Both the position numbers and the translations under genes were made by a program. DNA of 64,000 nucleotides from Prosthecobacter sp. (lineage in GTDB: Bacteria; Verrucomicrobiota; Verrucomicrobiia; Verrucomicrobiales; Verrucomicrobiaceae), in the NCBI RefSeq assembly GCF_014879935.1, contig NZ_JACSRD010000146.1, positions 1 through 64,000 on the forward strand. Direction: 5' to 3'. Shown here one piece after another: positions 19,233-29,123 of the stretch. Within the stretch, counting starts at the first letter, position 1. Each line of letters opens with the position of its first letter. The notes beneath the pieces were generated by a model, which worked only from the letters and a program-made list of their open reading frames with translations, ran no database searches and was not told the origin of the DNA.

Positions 19233-20354
19233 ATGAATCTCACACGCACGGCTTACGGCACCTGGAGTGGCGGCCGCTTCATGCACTACGGCGAACAACT
19301 CTCCGAAGAGCACTACATGCAGCTCATGCGCGATTCGTTTGCCAAGGGTGTGCGCACCTTCGTCACCGCGGATGTGTATGGCGTGGGTCGTGCCGATGCC
19401 CTGCTGGGCGAGGCGCTGAAAGGCATCCCGCGTGAGGAATACTGCCTCGTCGGCATCGTGGGCCACGACATTTACGAAGGCATCCGCCAGGGCTCCCGCG
19501 GCTACCCGCGCTTCACCGATCCCACGCTGCGCGGGCCGGAGAAGTATTACGACTACCTCAAGATGGCGACGGAAAAGAGCCTCGAACGTTGCCAGACCAG
19601 CAAGTTTGATCTCCTGATGCTTCACAACCCGGACAGCATCAGCTACACGAGCGAAAAAGTGTGGGATGCCTTCACCAATATCCGCGATGAAGGCCTCACC
19701 GACCGTCTCGGCATTGCTCCCGGACCGGCGAACGGCTTCACGCTCGACATGATCGAGTGCTTCGAGCGCTACGGCGACCGCATGGACTGGGCGATGATCA
19801 TTTTGAATCCCTTCGAGCCCTGGCCCGGTCAGCACGTGCTCGCCGCGGCGGAGAAGAACAAGGTCGATATCCTCGCCCGCGTCGTCGATTACGGCGGTCT
19901 CTTCCACGATGACGTGAAGCCCGGCCACAAATTCCGCGATGGCGATCATCGCACGCACCGCCCCGGCGAGTGGATCGAGCACGGCGTGGAGCGTCTCGAA
20001 AAAGTGCGCCCCATCGCGCAGAAGCACGGTTTGAGCATGCTACAGCTCGCCTGCTTGTGGACTTTGGGGAACACAGCCGTGAAAAGTGTCGTCCCCACGC
20101 TCATCCAGGAGCACGGCGAAGGTGCGCGCAGCATTGAGAGCAAGCTCGACGACCTCGCCGCACTGCCGGAGCAATGCCTGAGCAAGGAAGAGATCGAAAC
20201 CATCCGTCAAATCGGCGACAACACCGGCTGCATGGCCCTCAAAGGCGCCAGCCAGCGTCATCCGGGTGACATGGAACCGCGTGCCGACGAATGGGCGATG
20301 CGCGATGATCTCATGGCTCTCGCAGGCCGTTTCGGCGTGCAGTGGGCGTGGTGA
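19233..20354 (+). CDS. Aldo/keto reductase family protein
   Basis: 'GVRTFVTADVYGVGRADALLGEALKGIPREEY', 'KFDLLMLHNPD', 'GLSMLQLACLWTLGN'; start ATG 19233 (alternative 19197). Confidence 0.75.
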   Translation: MNLTRTAYGTWSGGRFMHYGEQLSEEHYMQLMRDSFAKGVRTFVTADVYGVGRADALLGEALKGIPREEYCLVGIVGHDIYEGIRQGSRGYPRFTDPTLRGPEKYYDYLKMATEKSLERCQTSKFDLLMLHNPDSISYTSEKVWDAFTNIRDEGLTDRLGIAPGPANGFTLDMIECFERYGDRMDWAMIILNPFEPWPGQHVLAAAEKNKVDILARVVDYGGLFHDDVKPGHKFRDGDHRTHRPGEWIEHGVERLEKVRPIAQKHGLSMLQLACLWTLGNTAVKSVVPTLIQEHGEGARSIESKLDDLAALPEQCLSKEEIETIRQIGDNTGCMALKGASQRHPGDMEPRADEWAMRDDLMALAGRFGVQWAW

Positions 20355-20414
20355 ACTCCTGATTGACGCATCCTGCGGGCGAAACCAGATTCATCCAAAC
20401 ATCCGTTACTCGTT

Positions 20415-21179
20415 TTGAACCATGACGAAGCTCCTTCCGCCCTCGAATCGCGTCTTGAAAGCCAGGCGCGTGCTTTCCACTCTGCCGCGGAAGACCTTCA
20501 ACGGCGAACAGGCGGCGGAACAAGTGCGACAGCACCTCGCGGAGGCGAAACGGCACATCTTGCAGAGTGGGCACGGGAACGAGGCGTCCTGACTGACGGG
20601 CGGGAATTTGAAATCTGCGCGCTTGTCTCCAACAGCACCAGTGAACATGAGGTGCGGTATCACAAAGACCAAAACCGTGCATGGAAGCGCACATGGGCGG
20701 GTTTTTACGGCCAGGTGCCTTGCCCCGATAACGGCCGCCTTGGACGACGAAACGCCACGCCCTCCGAGTACCTGCGGCGCATGGCGCTGCAGATCCGTGT
20801 GTTCGCCAGCGACATCCGGTTGGAGGGAGTCTGTGTGTCGGAAAAGCCCAGCATGATCATCGGGCAGCCCGCAGGCGAGCCTTCCTTTATCATCTCCCAA
20901 GACTGGCTGGACAGGGTCCGGGACACGACTCCCTCGGACATCGCCGCTTTTCTCAACGACGAAGGCTTTGAACCTGTGACACGCTCGTATTTCGGCTGGT
21001 ATCGCGACGCGGATGGCACGGTGATCGTTGATGCCAAGGCGGACAATTTCATCACCACCGAGGCGGATATCATCGCGCTCGACCTGCAAATGGCCCAGTT
21101 TTCGCGTGAAGAAGCCCTTGCAGCGGGTTTGACATCTCCGCCAGACATGGACGAAGACTCCAGCCTATTCTCTTCATGA
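20415..21179 (+). CDS. Hypothetical protein, kinase-fold-like (resembles kinase-like domains of polyvalent proteins); N-terminus possibly frameshifted
   Basis: 'PSEYLRRMALQIRVFASDIRLEGV...FLNDEGFEPVTRSYFGWYRDADGTVIVDAKADNFITTEADIIALDLQ'. The only in-frame start is TTG 20415; an overlapping frame starting ATG 20422 gives a credible N-terminus. ATGA overlap with nadB. Confidence 0.5.
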   Translation: MNHDEAPSALESRLESQARAFHSAAEDLQRRTGGGTSATAPRGGETAHLAEWARERGVLTDGREFEICALVSNSTSEHEVRYHKDQNRAWKRTWAGFYGQVPCPDNGRLGRRNATPSEYLRRMALQIRVFASDIRLEGVCVSEKPSMIIGQPAGEPSFIISQDWLDRVRDTTPSDIAAFLNDEGFEPVTRSYFGWYRDADGTVIVDAKADNFITTEADIIALDLQMAQFSREEALAAGLTSPPDMDEDSSLFSS

Positions 21180-22780
21180 TCGAATCCGATTTCATCATCG
21201 TCGGAACCGGCGCGGGTGGCCTTAGCGCGGCGTTACATGCCTCGGAGCATGGGAACGTGGTGATGATCACGAAAAGAGGCGCGCTCGATTCGAATTCGAA
21301 CTGGGCGCAGGGCGGCATCGCCTGCGTCACGGCGGAGAACGACTCCATCGAGAAACACGTGAGCGACACGCTGATTGCCGGCGCCGGTTTGTGCAAGGAG
21401 AGCGCGGTGCGCACGATCGTGAGCGAGGGGCCGGCCCGCATTGCCGAACTGGTGAAGTGGGGCGTTCATTTTGACCAGCGTGAGTCCGAGAGCGGCCATC
21501 TGGAGTTCGATCTGACCAAGGAAGGCGGCCACACCGCCCGTCGTGTGCTGCATGCCGCCGATGCCACCGGGCGCGAGATCACGGAAAAGCTGCTCGCGGC
21601 CGTTCGCGCGAAGCCAAACATCACGATTTACGAGAATCATTACGCCATCGACCTCATCACGACGGCGAAACTGGGCCTCGTGTCCGAGGATCGCGTGCTC
21701 GGGCTCTACGTGCTCGATGAAACCACGGGTGAGGTGCACACCTTCCGCTCGGATCGTGTCATCCTGGCCACCGGCGGCTGCGGACGCGTTTATTTGTACA
21801 CGACGAACCCACGGGTGGCGACGGGCGATGGCGTGGCGATGGCCTGGCGGGCCGGAGCGACGATCTCGGACATGGAGTTCATCCAGTTCCATCCGACCTG
21901 TCTCTACCATCCGCAGAAGCGCTCGTTTTTGATCACCGAGGCCATGCGTGGTGAAGGAGCGCGTCTGATCGGCAAGGACGGCGAGGAGTTCATGCAGAGT
22001 TACGACCCGCGTGGGTCGCTCGCCCCGCGTGACATCGTGGCGCGTGCCATCGACCACGAGATCAAGCGCACCGGCGGTCCCTGCGTGTACCTCGACATCA
22101 GCCACAAGCCGGCAGACTTCATCGCACACCACTTCCCGAACATCCAGAAGGCCTGCCTTGAAGTCGGGATCGACATCACGAAAGAGCCGATCCCCGTCGT
22201 TCCCGCTGCGCATTATCAGTGCGGTGGTGTTTTGACCGATGTGAACGGCGCCACCAACATCCGCGGCTTGTGCGCGGTGGGTGAAGTCGGCTGCACCGGA
22301 TTGCATGGTGCGAACCGTCTGGCGAGCAACTCGCTGCTCGAATGCTGTGTCACCGCGTATCGGGCCGTGAATCACCTCCTCAAAAAGATTCCGCCGGGCA
22401 AAAAAGCCGAGCAGAGCTACGAACTGCGGCCCTGGCAGGTCAGCGGCGTCGTGGAAAATGACGAACTCGTCGTCATCTACCACAACTGGGATGAGATCCG
22501 CCGCCTGATGTGGGACTACGTCTCGATCGTGCGCACCAACAAGCGCCTCCAACGCGCCGCCGCCCGTCTGCGGAACCTCAAACGCGAGGTACAGGAGTTT
22601 TACTGGAACAACCGCGTGACGAGCGAGATCCTAGAACTGCGCAACCTCGTTGAAACCGCCTCCCTCATCGTCGAATGCGCCATCCGCCGCCACGAAAGCC
22701 GCGGGCTGCATTTCACGCTCGACTACCCGCAGCCGGACGACTCCAGGAGTCCGCAGGACACCACCCTGAGACGCTACTGA
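21176..22780 (+). CDS. nadB: L-aspartate oxidase
   Basis: 'DFIIVGTGAGGLSAALHASEHG', 'NSNWAQGGIACV', 'GEVGCTGLHGANRLASNSLLECCV'. Confidence 0.93.
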   Translation: MIESDFIIVGTGAGGLSAALHASEHGNVVMITKRGALDSNSNWAQGGIACVTAENDSIEKHVSDTLIAGAGLCKESAVRTIVSEGPARIAELVKWGVHFDQRESESGHLEFDLTKEGGHTARRVLHAADATGREITEKLLAAVRAKPNITIYENHYAIDLITTAKLGLVSEDRVLGLYVLDETTGEVHTFRSDRVILATGGCGRVYLYTTNPRVATGDGVAMAWRAGATISDMEFIQFHPTCLYHPQKRSFLITEAMRGEGARLIGKDGEEFMQSYDPRGSLAPRDIVARAIDHEIKRTGGPCVYLDISHKPADFIAHHFPNIQKACLEVGIDITKEPIPVVPAAHYQCGGVLTDVNGATNIRGLCAVGEVGCTGLHGANRLASNSLLECCVTAYRAVNHLLKKIPPGKKAEQSYELRPWQVSGVVENDELVVIYHNWDEIRRLMWDYVSIVRTNKRLQRAAARLRNLKREVQEFYWNNRVTSEILELRNLVETASLIVECAIRRHESRGLHFTLDYPQPDDSRSPQDTTLRRY

Positions 22781-22925
22781 AGCCACCGTCGAGGGCGGCT
22801 TCGCGGTCGTTTTGAACGGTTGTGCCTCGGCTGTGTCCAGCATCCTCCCCGCAAGGTGGACTGCGAATTACCCATTGCGGGTTCTGCCCTTTACCTGTTA
22901 CAATTCCCAAAACTTTGCCAACCCC

Positions 22926-23882
22926 ATGCCTGTCGGACATCTTTACTGCCTGATCAGTGTCGCCTCGCTGGCTGCCGCCATGCCGGCTGTCGGCCAGGGG
23001 GCGGGTTCGGTCTCCGCTGCGGGTGCTGTGGCCGCGCTGAAGAAGACCGGTGCCAGTCCGGCCGCAAAAACCATCCAGGTCCGGCCGCCGTCTCCCAGCA
23101 AGCCCGAGACGACCCGGAACATCAGCATCGCCGTTCCAAGTTTCAGCACGGGAGGGATCCCCAACCTCGGCTACGCGAGGTATCCGTGGAAGCTGGACAT
23201 CGTGGCCACCGTGTTCTGGGTGGGCGAGGAGCCGACGGAAAACAACCCCACGCCGAACGACAAAAGCTCGTGGGACACCAAGTGGATGGAGAGTTTCGGC
23301 GGCTACGACGACCCCGATCCAACCAAGCGCACGGAAGCCTTCACGCCGATCGGTTTCACGCCGAAACAAAACCCGTTCTATGTGGCGCTGCCGTACAACG
23401 ACTGCATCGACTACAACTCGCACAAGCCTGAGGCGTCAAAAATCATCCCCTGGTTCAAGACCCGCTTCACCCGTTCCGGCCGTACGGTGCTCAAAGGCCA
23501 GTGGGTGGCGATCCGTCACGGCAACCGCGTCTGCTACGCCCAGTGGGAGGATTGCGGCCCGTTCGTCACCGACGACCATGAGTACGTCTTTGGCAACTCA
23601 CGGCCGAAAAACACCAGCAACAACGGCGCGGGCATCGACATCTCCCCCGCCATCCGCGATTACCTGGGCCTGAAAAGCATGTCACGCTGCGACTGGCGCT
23701 TTGTGGATGTCAGCGAGGTTCCCGCCGGTCCTTGGCGCACCTTCGGCACGAACAACCACTTCGTTCATCAGCAGAAGGTCGAGAAGGAGCGCGAGCACTC
23801 GGCGATCTCCTCCCGTCTGGAGGAACTCCGCCGCATGCGTGACGAGTACTTCCGCCAGAACGGCACTGGCGCTGTGCGTTGA
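22926..23882 (+). CDS. Secreted protein, possible double-psi beta-barrel (RlpA-like) fold
   Basis: Signal peptide 'MPVGHLYCLISVASLAAAMPAVGQGAG'; 'GQWVAIRHGNRVCYAQWEDCGPF....GAGIDISPAIRDYLGL' resembles the DPBB core. Confidence 0.55.
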   Translation: MPVGHLYCLISVASLAAAMPAVGQGAGSVSAAGAVAALKKTGASPAAKTIQVRPPSPSKPETTRNISIAVPSFSTGGIPNLGYARYPWKLDIVATVFWVGEEPTENNPTPNDKSSWDTKWMESFGGYDDPDPTKRTEAFTPIGFTPKQNPFYVALPYNDCIDYNSHKPEASKIIPWFKTRFTRSGRTVLKGQWVAIRHGNRVCYAQWEDCGPFVTDDHEYVFGNSRPKNTSNNGAGIDISPAIRDYLGLKSMSRCDWRFVDVSEVPAGPWRTFGTNNHFVHQQKVEKEREHSAISSRLEELRRMRDEYFRQNGTGAVR

Positions 23883-23885
23883 CGC

Positions 23886-26800
23886 TCAGCGGGGTGGAGT
23901 TTGAAAGTCCAGCCGCCCGCGCTGGAAGACATGTGGCAGCGTCGCGCCGACGGGTGATGCGAGTTGCGCCGTCGGGCGGGCTTCGATGCTGCGTCCGGCA
24001 CCCGCTTTGGGCTGGTTCAGGCAGTCCTGCACATAAACGACCGCTTTCAGCGGGGATTTGACCGGCAGCTTCTCCTCCGGCTCTCCGAAGGTGCATTTTT
24101 CAAAGACGCAGTTCCGCGTGGCCAGCGCGAAGCTCTCCGGCACGCGGCAGTTGATGAAGCGGCAGTTCTGGATGCTGAGCCAGTCCTTCGTCACCTCCAT
24201 GCCCGCGTCCTCCTTGAAGACGATGGGGACCAAATCCGCATCGTGCATCGTGCAGCCGTCCAGTTTCATGCCCACGTCACCGATCTTCCAGTTCTGCATG
24301 AAGCCACCGGTGATAACGCAGTTGGCGAAATTCCAGCGGCTGCTGAAGTAGGCGGTGAACCAACCCCCTTCTTTGGCAAACGCGCAGTCCTGGAAGAGGC
24401 TGTTTTTCGCCTCGAAACTGCCGCCAAGGTCCGCAGTGACCTTCACATCGCGAAAGTGTCCGCCGTCGGTCTTCCACGAGCCTTCGCGCATGTGGAATCG
24501 CACATTCTCGATGCGCATGCCGGGCAGGCTGGTCACATCGCACCGCTGCTCGTCGTAATTGGCCTTCGGGTCCTTCTTGCCGGGCGCTCCGATGTCGATC
24601 CGGCGCAGCGGACGGTAGGTGCCGGCCGGCAGGGTGAGTTTGCCGGCCCACTCCAGCTTGTGCAGCAGCGGCTCCTTCAGCTCCGGCACGCTCGACACCT
24701 CATTTTCGAGCGTTTGAAGGTCCACTTCCTTCAATTGGATGGATTTGATCGTCACGACGTCGTCGAGCCCGAAGATCTCCAGCGGTTTGTTCAGCTTGGA
24801 ATAGTCGCCGAAGTGCAGGTAGCGTCGTTCGCCGTTCACGTTGAGGCTCTGCATGTGGGGCATGACCCGCCACGTGATGGTGACGAAGGTGTCCTCGGGA
24901 ATGCGGCCCTTGCCGGCGGCGTGACGTCCACCTGCAAAGTCTGCGTCCATCCGCAGTTCGTCCTGATTGCGCTCCCAGTTGAAGATCACCTGCTTCGCCG
25001 TGTAGGCCAGCCGTAGATTGTTCTTCTGCGTCTTGGCCGTGATCGTGAGCACCAGCGGCGGCTGGAAGCTTTCTGCAGTCGTGAAGCGCTCGCCACGGTT
25101 GAGCACGAGTTCCTTGCCTCCGGGCAGCAGTTCCCGGGCTTCGTCGAGCACCGTGAGCTTTTGCCGCGCCAGGTTGCGGATGCGTTGCGCAGCCAGACTG
25201 GCGTCGTCGCTCTTCCCCGCCTGGGTCCATTCCGCTTCGGTGGCTTTGAGCAACTCTTCGTATTTCAGGAACAGATTGATCACCCCATTGTGGCGGGCGA
25301 GTTCGATGGGACGAAGGCTGGTGCGATAGGTGGAACGCAGATTTTTCAGCGACACGGGCAGATCCGCCGCGTCGTCGGGCGGCAGCGGACTTTGAGCAGC
25401 CACACGGTCTTTCTCGGCCCGCAGGACGAGGCTCTCGGACTCCTGAGAGGCAGCGGCCAGCGCACGGTCGAGCGCTGCCGCATACTTGGAGTTCAGATCG
25501 GCCAGGGCGCTTCGATGAACGGCAAGGACATCGCGCTCCAACGCGGCGTGGAAGCTCGCATCCAGCTCACGCAGACGCTTCGCTCCTTCACTTTCCACGA
25601 CAGGCTCCGGCATCGGTGCGGGTGTGGTGGGTGCCGTTTGCGTCTTCCCATCCCACTCGATGATGAACGAGCGGCCGGCGGTTTCGAATCCGCTGCCCCA
25701 GCCGAGCACCGGGTCGGTGCCGAGCGTCATCTTGAGCACGAAGGTCTTCTCGGGCTCCTGGTCCTTCGGGCCGGAAGCCCAGCGGGTGTATTCAAACGGC
25801 TCCCCGGTGATCCAGCGCCACACACCTTTCTCACGAATCGCTCCAATCGTGACCATGCGGGCGGACACCTCCTGCACATACACCGGCATCACACGCTCCA
25901 GCCACTCCTGCTCTTCCTGGCTGGTGACGGTAAGCAGGTGGGCACCCAGACTTTCCGCGTGTTTGACCGCAGTGCTGAAGCTCATGCGCTGCTCCACCAC
26001 CTGATAATGATGTCCGTTGTGGCTCAGCACAGGAAAGTTCGTCAAAGGACTGCCTTTGGGGGCATCGGGAGCGGATTCCACCACGACGGGCATGGGCGGC
26101 GGAGGAGTTGGCGGCGGAGAAGGGATCGTCGCCGTTGCGACCGGCTTCGCATCGTTCGAATCCGTCGGCGCGGGCTTGTTTTCGACCGTCGTGACGTCGG
26201 ACGACGGTTTTTTCGAATCGCCGCTCCGCAGGAAAAAGAATGCCGCGCCGCCCAACACCACGACCGCCGTCATGATGAGGCCCCATGGGGCGCCTTGCTG
26301 CGGCGGCGGGGTGAACGGCTGCGGACGCGGGCGCGGCGGCATGCCTGCCTGGCGTTGCGGCTGGGTCCGGGCCTTCGCCACCGGCACGGTGAGGATCTGG
26401 TCGAGATCACGCCGGATTTCGCGGGCGCTCTGGTAGCGTTTCGCCACGTCCTGCTCCATGGCCTTGCGCACGATGGCATCGAAGCGCGTGTCGCAGCCCG
26501 TCTTCTCGCTCGGCAGCTTGAAAAAGCCGCGCGGGATCTCCCCGGTCAGCATGTTGTAGAGCATCACGCCCACCGCGTAGAGATCAGCACGGCCGTCCAC
26601 CATCATGTTGGTGATCAAGGCCTCCGGCGCCACGTAATCCGGCGTCCCCATCGTCATCCCACCCTGCGTGAGGCCGCTGGTCTGCGCAGGATCGTGCATC
26701 CGTGCCAGGCCGAAGTCGGCCACCTTCACCGCCCCCTCCATGTTGATGAGAACGTTGGCCGGTTTGATGTCCCGGTGGATGACACCGTGCTCGTGCGCGT

Positions 26801-27245
26801 ATGCCAGGGCGTCGCACACATGCGCCGTGACCGCCAGGGCGTGGTCCGGCGTCAGGCGGCCCTGCGCCTGGATCATCTTCGCCACATCCGTGCCGTCGAT
26901 GTGCTCCATCACAAAGTAAAGCAGGCCGTCGGCGGTCGCGCCGAAGTCATACACGGACACGATCCCCGTGTGGTTCATCTTCGCCATCGTGCGTGCCTCG
27001 TTGGTGAAGCGCTCCACGAACTCCGCCTCGTCCTCCGCCGCCTGTGGAGGCAGCACCTTGATGGCCACCAGCCGGTCCAGCGAAGTCTGCCGCGCTTGGT
27101 AAACCGCACCCATCCCGCCACACCCCAGCATGGTCCATTCGTCGTACTGCGGCAGCATCGCGTGCAGGTGCTCCGGAGCCGGCGGCACCCAGCGCACCAC
27201 GCCTCCGGAGGAAGAAGTCTCTTCGCGTTGAGGATTCTCATTCAT
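23886..27245 (-). CDS. Transmembrane Ser/Thr protein kinase with extracytoplasmic C-type-lectin-like and right-handed beta-helix-like regions
   Basis: 'GCGGMGAVYQARQTSLDRLVAIKVL', 'VIHRDIKPANVLIN', 'VADFGLARM'; TM 'GLIMTAVVVLGGAAFFFL'; CTLD-like 'FSTAVKHAESLGAHLLTVTSQEEQEWLERV...WRWITGEPFEYTRWASG'; C-terminal 'LSIQNCRFINCRVPESFALATRNCVFEKCTF'. Confidence 0.88.
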   Translation of the reverse strand: MNENPQREETSSSGGVVRWVPPAPEHLHAMLPQYDEWTMLGCGGMGAVYQARQTSLDRLVAIKVLPPQAAEDEAEFVERFTNEARTMAKMNHTGIVSVYDFGATADGLLYFVMEHIDGTDVAKMIQAQGRLTPDHALAVTAHVCDALAYAHEHGVIHRDIKPANVLINMEGAVKVADFGLARMHDPAQTSGLTQGGMTMGTPDYVAPEALITNMMVDGRADLYAVGVMLYNMLTGEIPRGFFKLPSEKTGCDTRFDAIVRKAMEQDVAKRYQSAREIRRDLDQILTVPVAKARTQPQRQAGMPPRPRPQPFTPPPQQGAPWGLIMTAVVVLGGAAFFFLRSGDSKKPSSDVTTVENKPAPTDSNDAKPVATATIPSPPPTPPPPMPVVVESAPDAPKGSPLTNFPVLSHNGHHYQVVEQRMSFSTAVKHAESLGAHLLTVTSQEEQEWLERVMPVYVQEVSARMVTIGAIREKGVWRWITGEPFEYTRWASGPKDQEPEKTFVLKMTLGTDPVLGWGSGFETAGRSFIIEWDGKTQTAPTTPAPMPEPVVESEGAKRLRELDASFHAALERDVLAVHRSALADLNSKYAAALDRALAAASQESESLVLRAEKDRVAAQSPLPPDDAADLPVSLKNLRSTYRTSLRPIELARHNGVINLFLKYEELLKATEAEWTQAGKSDDASLAAQRIRNLARQKLTVLDEARELLPGGKELVLNRGERFTTAESFQPPLVLTITAKTQKNNLRLAYTAKQVIFNWERNQDELRMDADFAGGRHAAGKGRIPEDTFVTITWRVMPHMQSLNVNGERRYLHFGDYSKLNKPLEIFGLDDVVTIKSIQLKEVDLQTLENEVSSVPELKEPLLHKLEWAGKLTLPAGTYRPLRRIDIGAPGKKDPKANYDEQRCDVTSLPGMRIENVRFHMREGSWKTDGGHFRDVKVTADLGGSFEAKNSLFQDCAFAKEGGWFTAYFSSRWNFANCVITGGFMQNWKIGDVGMKLDGCTMHDADLVPIVFKEDAGMEVTKDWLSIQNCRFINCRVPESFALATRNCVFEKCTFGEPEEKLPVKSPLKAVVYVQDCLNQPKAGAGRSIEARPTAQLASPVGATLPHVFQRGRLDFQTPPR

Positions 27246-27314
27246 GACCGGTGAAAAAATGGGGTTCGCTGCAGAACGTATCTGCCGCACGCCCTCTTGG
27301 GAATCCTAAAAAAC

Positions 27315-29063
27315 TCAAACCAGGCCGCGTCGCTCCAGCGACTCCTCCATCGCACGGTCGATCAGCATCACCGCGAGGGATTGGGTGGCGTCGTCGAGGA
27401 GTTGAGTGGCGGCTTTGAGGGCCTTGGCGTCGTGTTCGGCGGATTCGAGCAGGGATCGCACCAAGGCGGCGGCATTCAGCACGGTTTGTTTCTCCTCGGC
27501 GCTGACGACATCGCCAAGCTGGCCAAGCGCGGCATCCACGGCGGGCAGCAGTTCCTCGGCTTTCAGCTTCGCCTCGGTCCAGATGCGCTCGTTCATGTCC
27601 TCGAAGGCGAAATCGACGCTCTCGGCGATCATCTGCTCCACGCGTTCATCAGCGACATCGACGGCGGTGCCGCGGATTTCGAGCGTGGTGTCCGTGTTCG
27701 TGGCCGTGTCACGGGCCAGCACGTGGAGAATGCCGTCCGCGTCGAGGCTGAACTGCACGCCCACCCGGGCGCTGCCTTTCGGGCCGGCGGGGAAGGGGAC
27801 TTCAATGCGTCCCAGCTCCCAGTTGTCCTTCGCCAGCTCACGTTCGCCTTGGAGAATGCGGATCAGCATCGAATCCTGGTTGGCGACGGCATTCGTGAAC
27901 ATTTCGCCCGCTTTGGCGGGAATCGTCGTGTTGCGTGGGATGATGATGTTCATCAAACCGCCGAACGTTTCGATCCCGAGCGAGAGCGGCGTGACATCGA
28001 GCAGCAAAACCTGGCGCAAGCTGCCGCTGAGGATGCCGGCTTGGATCGTGGCACCCAAGGCAATCGCCTCGTCTGGATTTTGTGAGGTGTTCGGCTCACG
28101 ACCGAAGATCTCGCGCACGTATTCGCGCACCAGCGGCATGCGGGTGCTGCCACCGACGAGGATGATTTCATCGAGCTGCTCCGGCTTCACGCCGGCGTCG
28201 CTCAGGGCGCGCAGACAGTGCAAACGGGTGCGCTCGATCCACGGCCGGGCTAGTTTGTCGAGTTCGCCCCGGCTGATTTCGAGACTGCCGGCGAGTGGAA
28301 TGTCGATGCGCGTCGTTTCGTCGCTGGAGAGGCGTTTTTTGGCCAGTTCAGCCGCCTCGATGAGTCGGATGTCGTTGGCGGGCAGGTTTAACCGCTCGGC
28401 GACGAATTGAGCGAGCAAGCGATCGAGATCATCGCCGCCGAGTTGCGTGTCACCCGCGGTGGAAAGCACCTGGAAGACGCCGTCGCGCATTTCGAGCACG
28501 CTGATGTCGAAAGTGCCGCCGCCGAGGTCATAGACAGCGATCTTTTGATGCTCGGAAAGCTTGTCGAGGCCGTAGGCGAGCGCCGCGGCGGTCGGTTCGC
28601 TCAAGATGCGAACGACTTCGAGTCCGGCGAGTTCGCCCGCGCGTTTGGTGGCGTTGCGTTGAGCGTCGTTGAAGTAAGCCGGCACGGTGATGGCGGCCTG
28701 CGTCACGCCTTGTTCCAGCGCTTGTTCGGCGATGGCCTTCAAGTGCTTCAAGATCTCCGCCGAAACTTCGACAGGCGTCGTCTTCAAATCGCTGAGCACG
28801 TAAGGCGGCACCCATCCGCCTTCGCCCGGACGACGGCCGATGAGGCGTTTCACGGAGGTGATGGTGCGTGCGGGGTGCAGCGCCCGTTGCCGTAATGCAG
28901 CGGCGCCGACGGTGATCTTGCCATCCTCACCAAACACGACGGCACTCGGTGTGCTGCGATCACCGTTCTCATCGGCCAGCAGGATCGGAAAGCCGCTGTC
29001 CACGACGCCGACGAGGGAGTTCGTGGTGCCGAGGTCGATGCCGAGGATCGGTTTCGAGTTCAA
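27315..29063 (-). CDS. Hsp70 family protein (DnaK/HscA-like)
   Basis: 'ILGIDLGTTNSLVGVV', 'VYDLGGGTFDISVLEM', 'ILVGGSTRMPLVREYV', 'IPRNTTIPAK'. TTG start 29063; the track ORF extension to 30128 is antisense to trpD and is discarded. Confidence 0.9.
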   Translation of the reverse strand: MNSKPILGIDLGTTNSLVGVVDSGFPILLADENGDRSTPSAVVFGEDGKITVGAAALRQRALHPARTITSVKRLIGRRPGEGGWVPPYVLSDLKTTPVEVSAEILKHLKAIAEQALEQGVTQAAITVPAYFNDAQRNATKRAGELAGLEVVRILSEPTAAALAYGLDKLSEHQKIAVYDLGGGTFDISVLEMRDGVFQVLSTAGDTQLGGDDLDRLLAQFVAERLNLPANDIRLIEAAELAKKRLSSDETTRIDIPLAGSLEISRGELDKLARPWIERTRLHCLRALSDAGVKPEQLDEIILVGGSTRMPLVREYVREIFGREPNTSQNPDEAIALGATIQAGILSGSLRQVLLLDVTPLSLGIETFGGLMNIIIPRNTTIPAKAGEMFTNAVANQDSMLIRILQGERELAKDNWELGRIEVPFPAGPKGSARVGVQFSLDADGILHVLARDTATNTDTTLEIRGTAVDVADERVEQMIAESVDFAFEDMNERIWTEAKLKAEELLPAVDAALGQLGDVVSAEEKQTVLNAAALVRSLLESAEHDAKALKAATQLLDDATQSLAVMLIDRAMEESLERRGLV

Positions 29064-29123
29064 AGTGTTTTGAGTTTCAAGTTCGAGGGTTGCTAAACAC
29101 GGGGCGGCATTCAAAATCAAATC

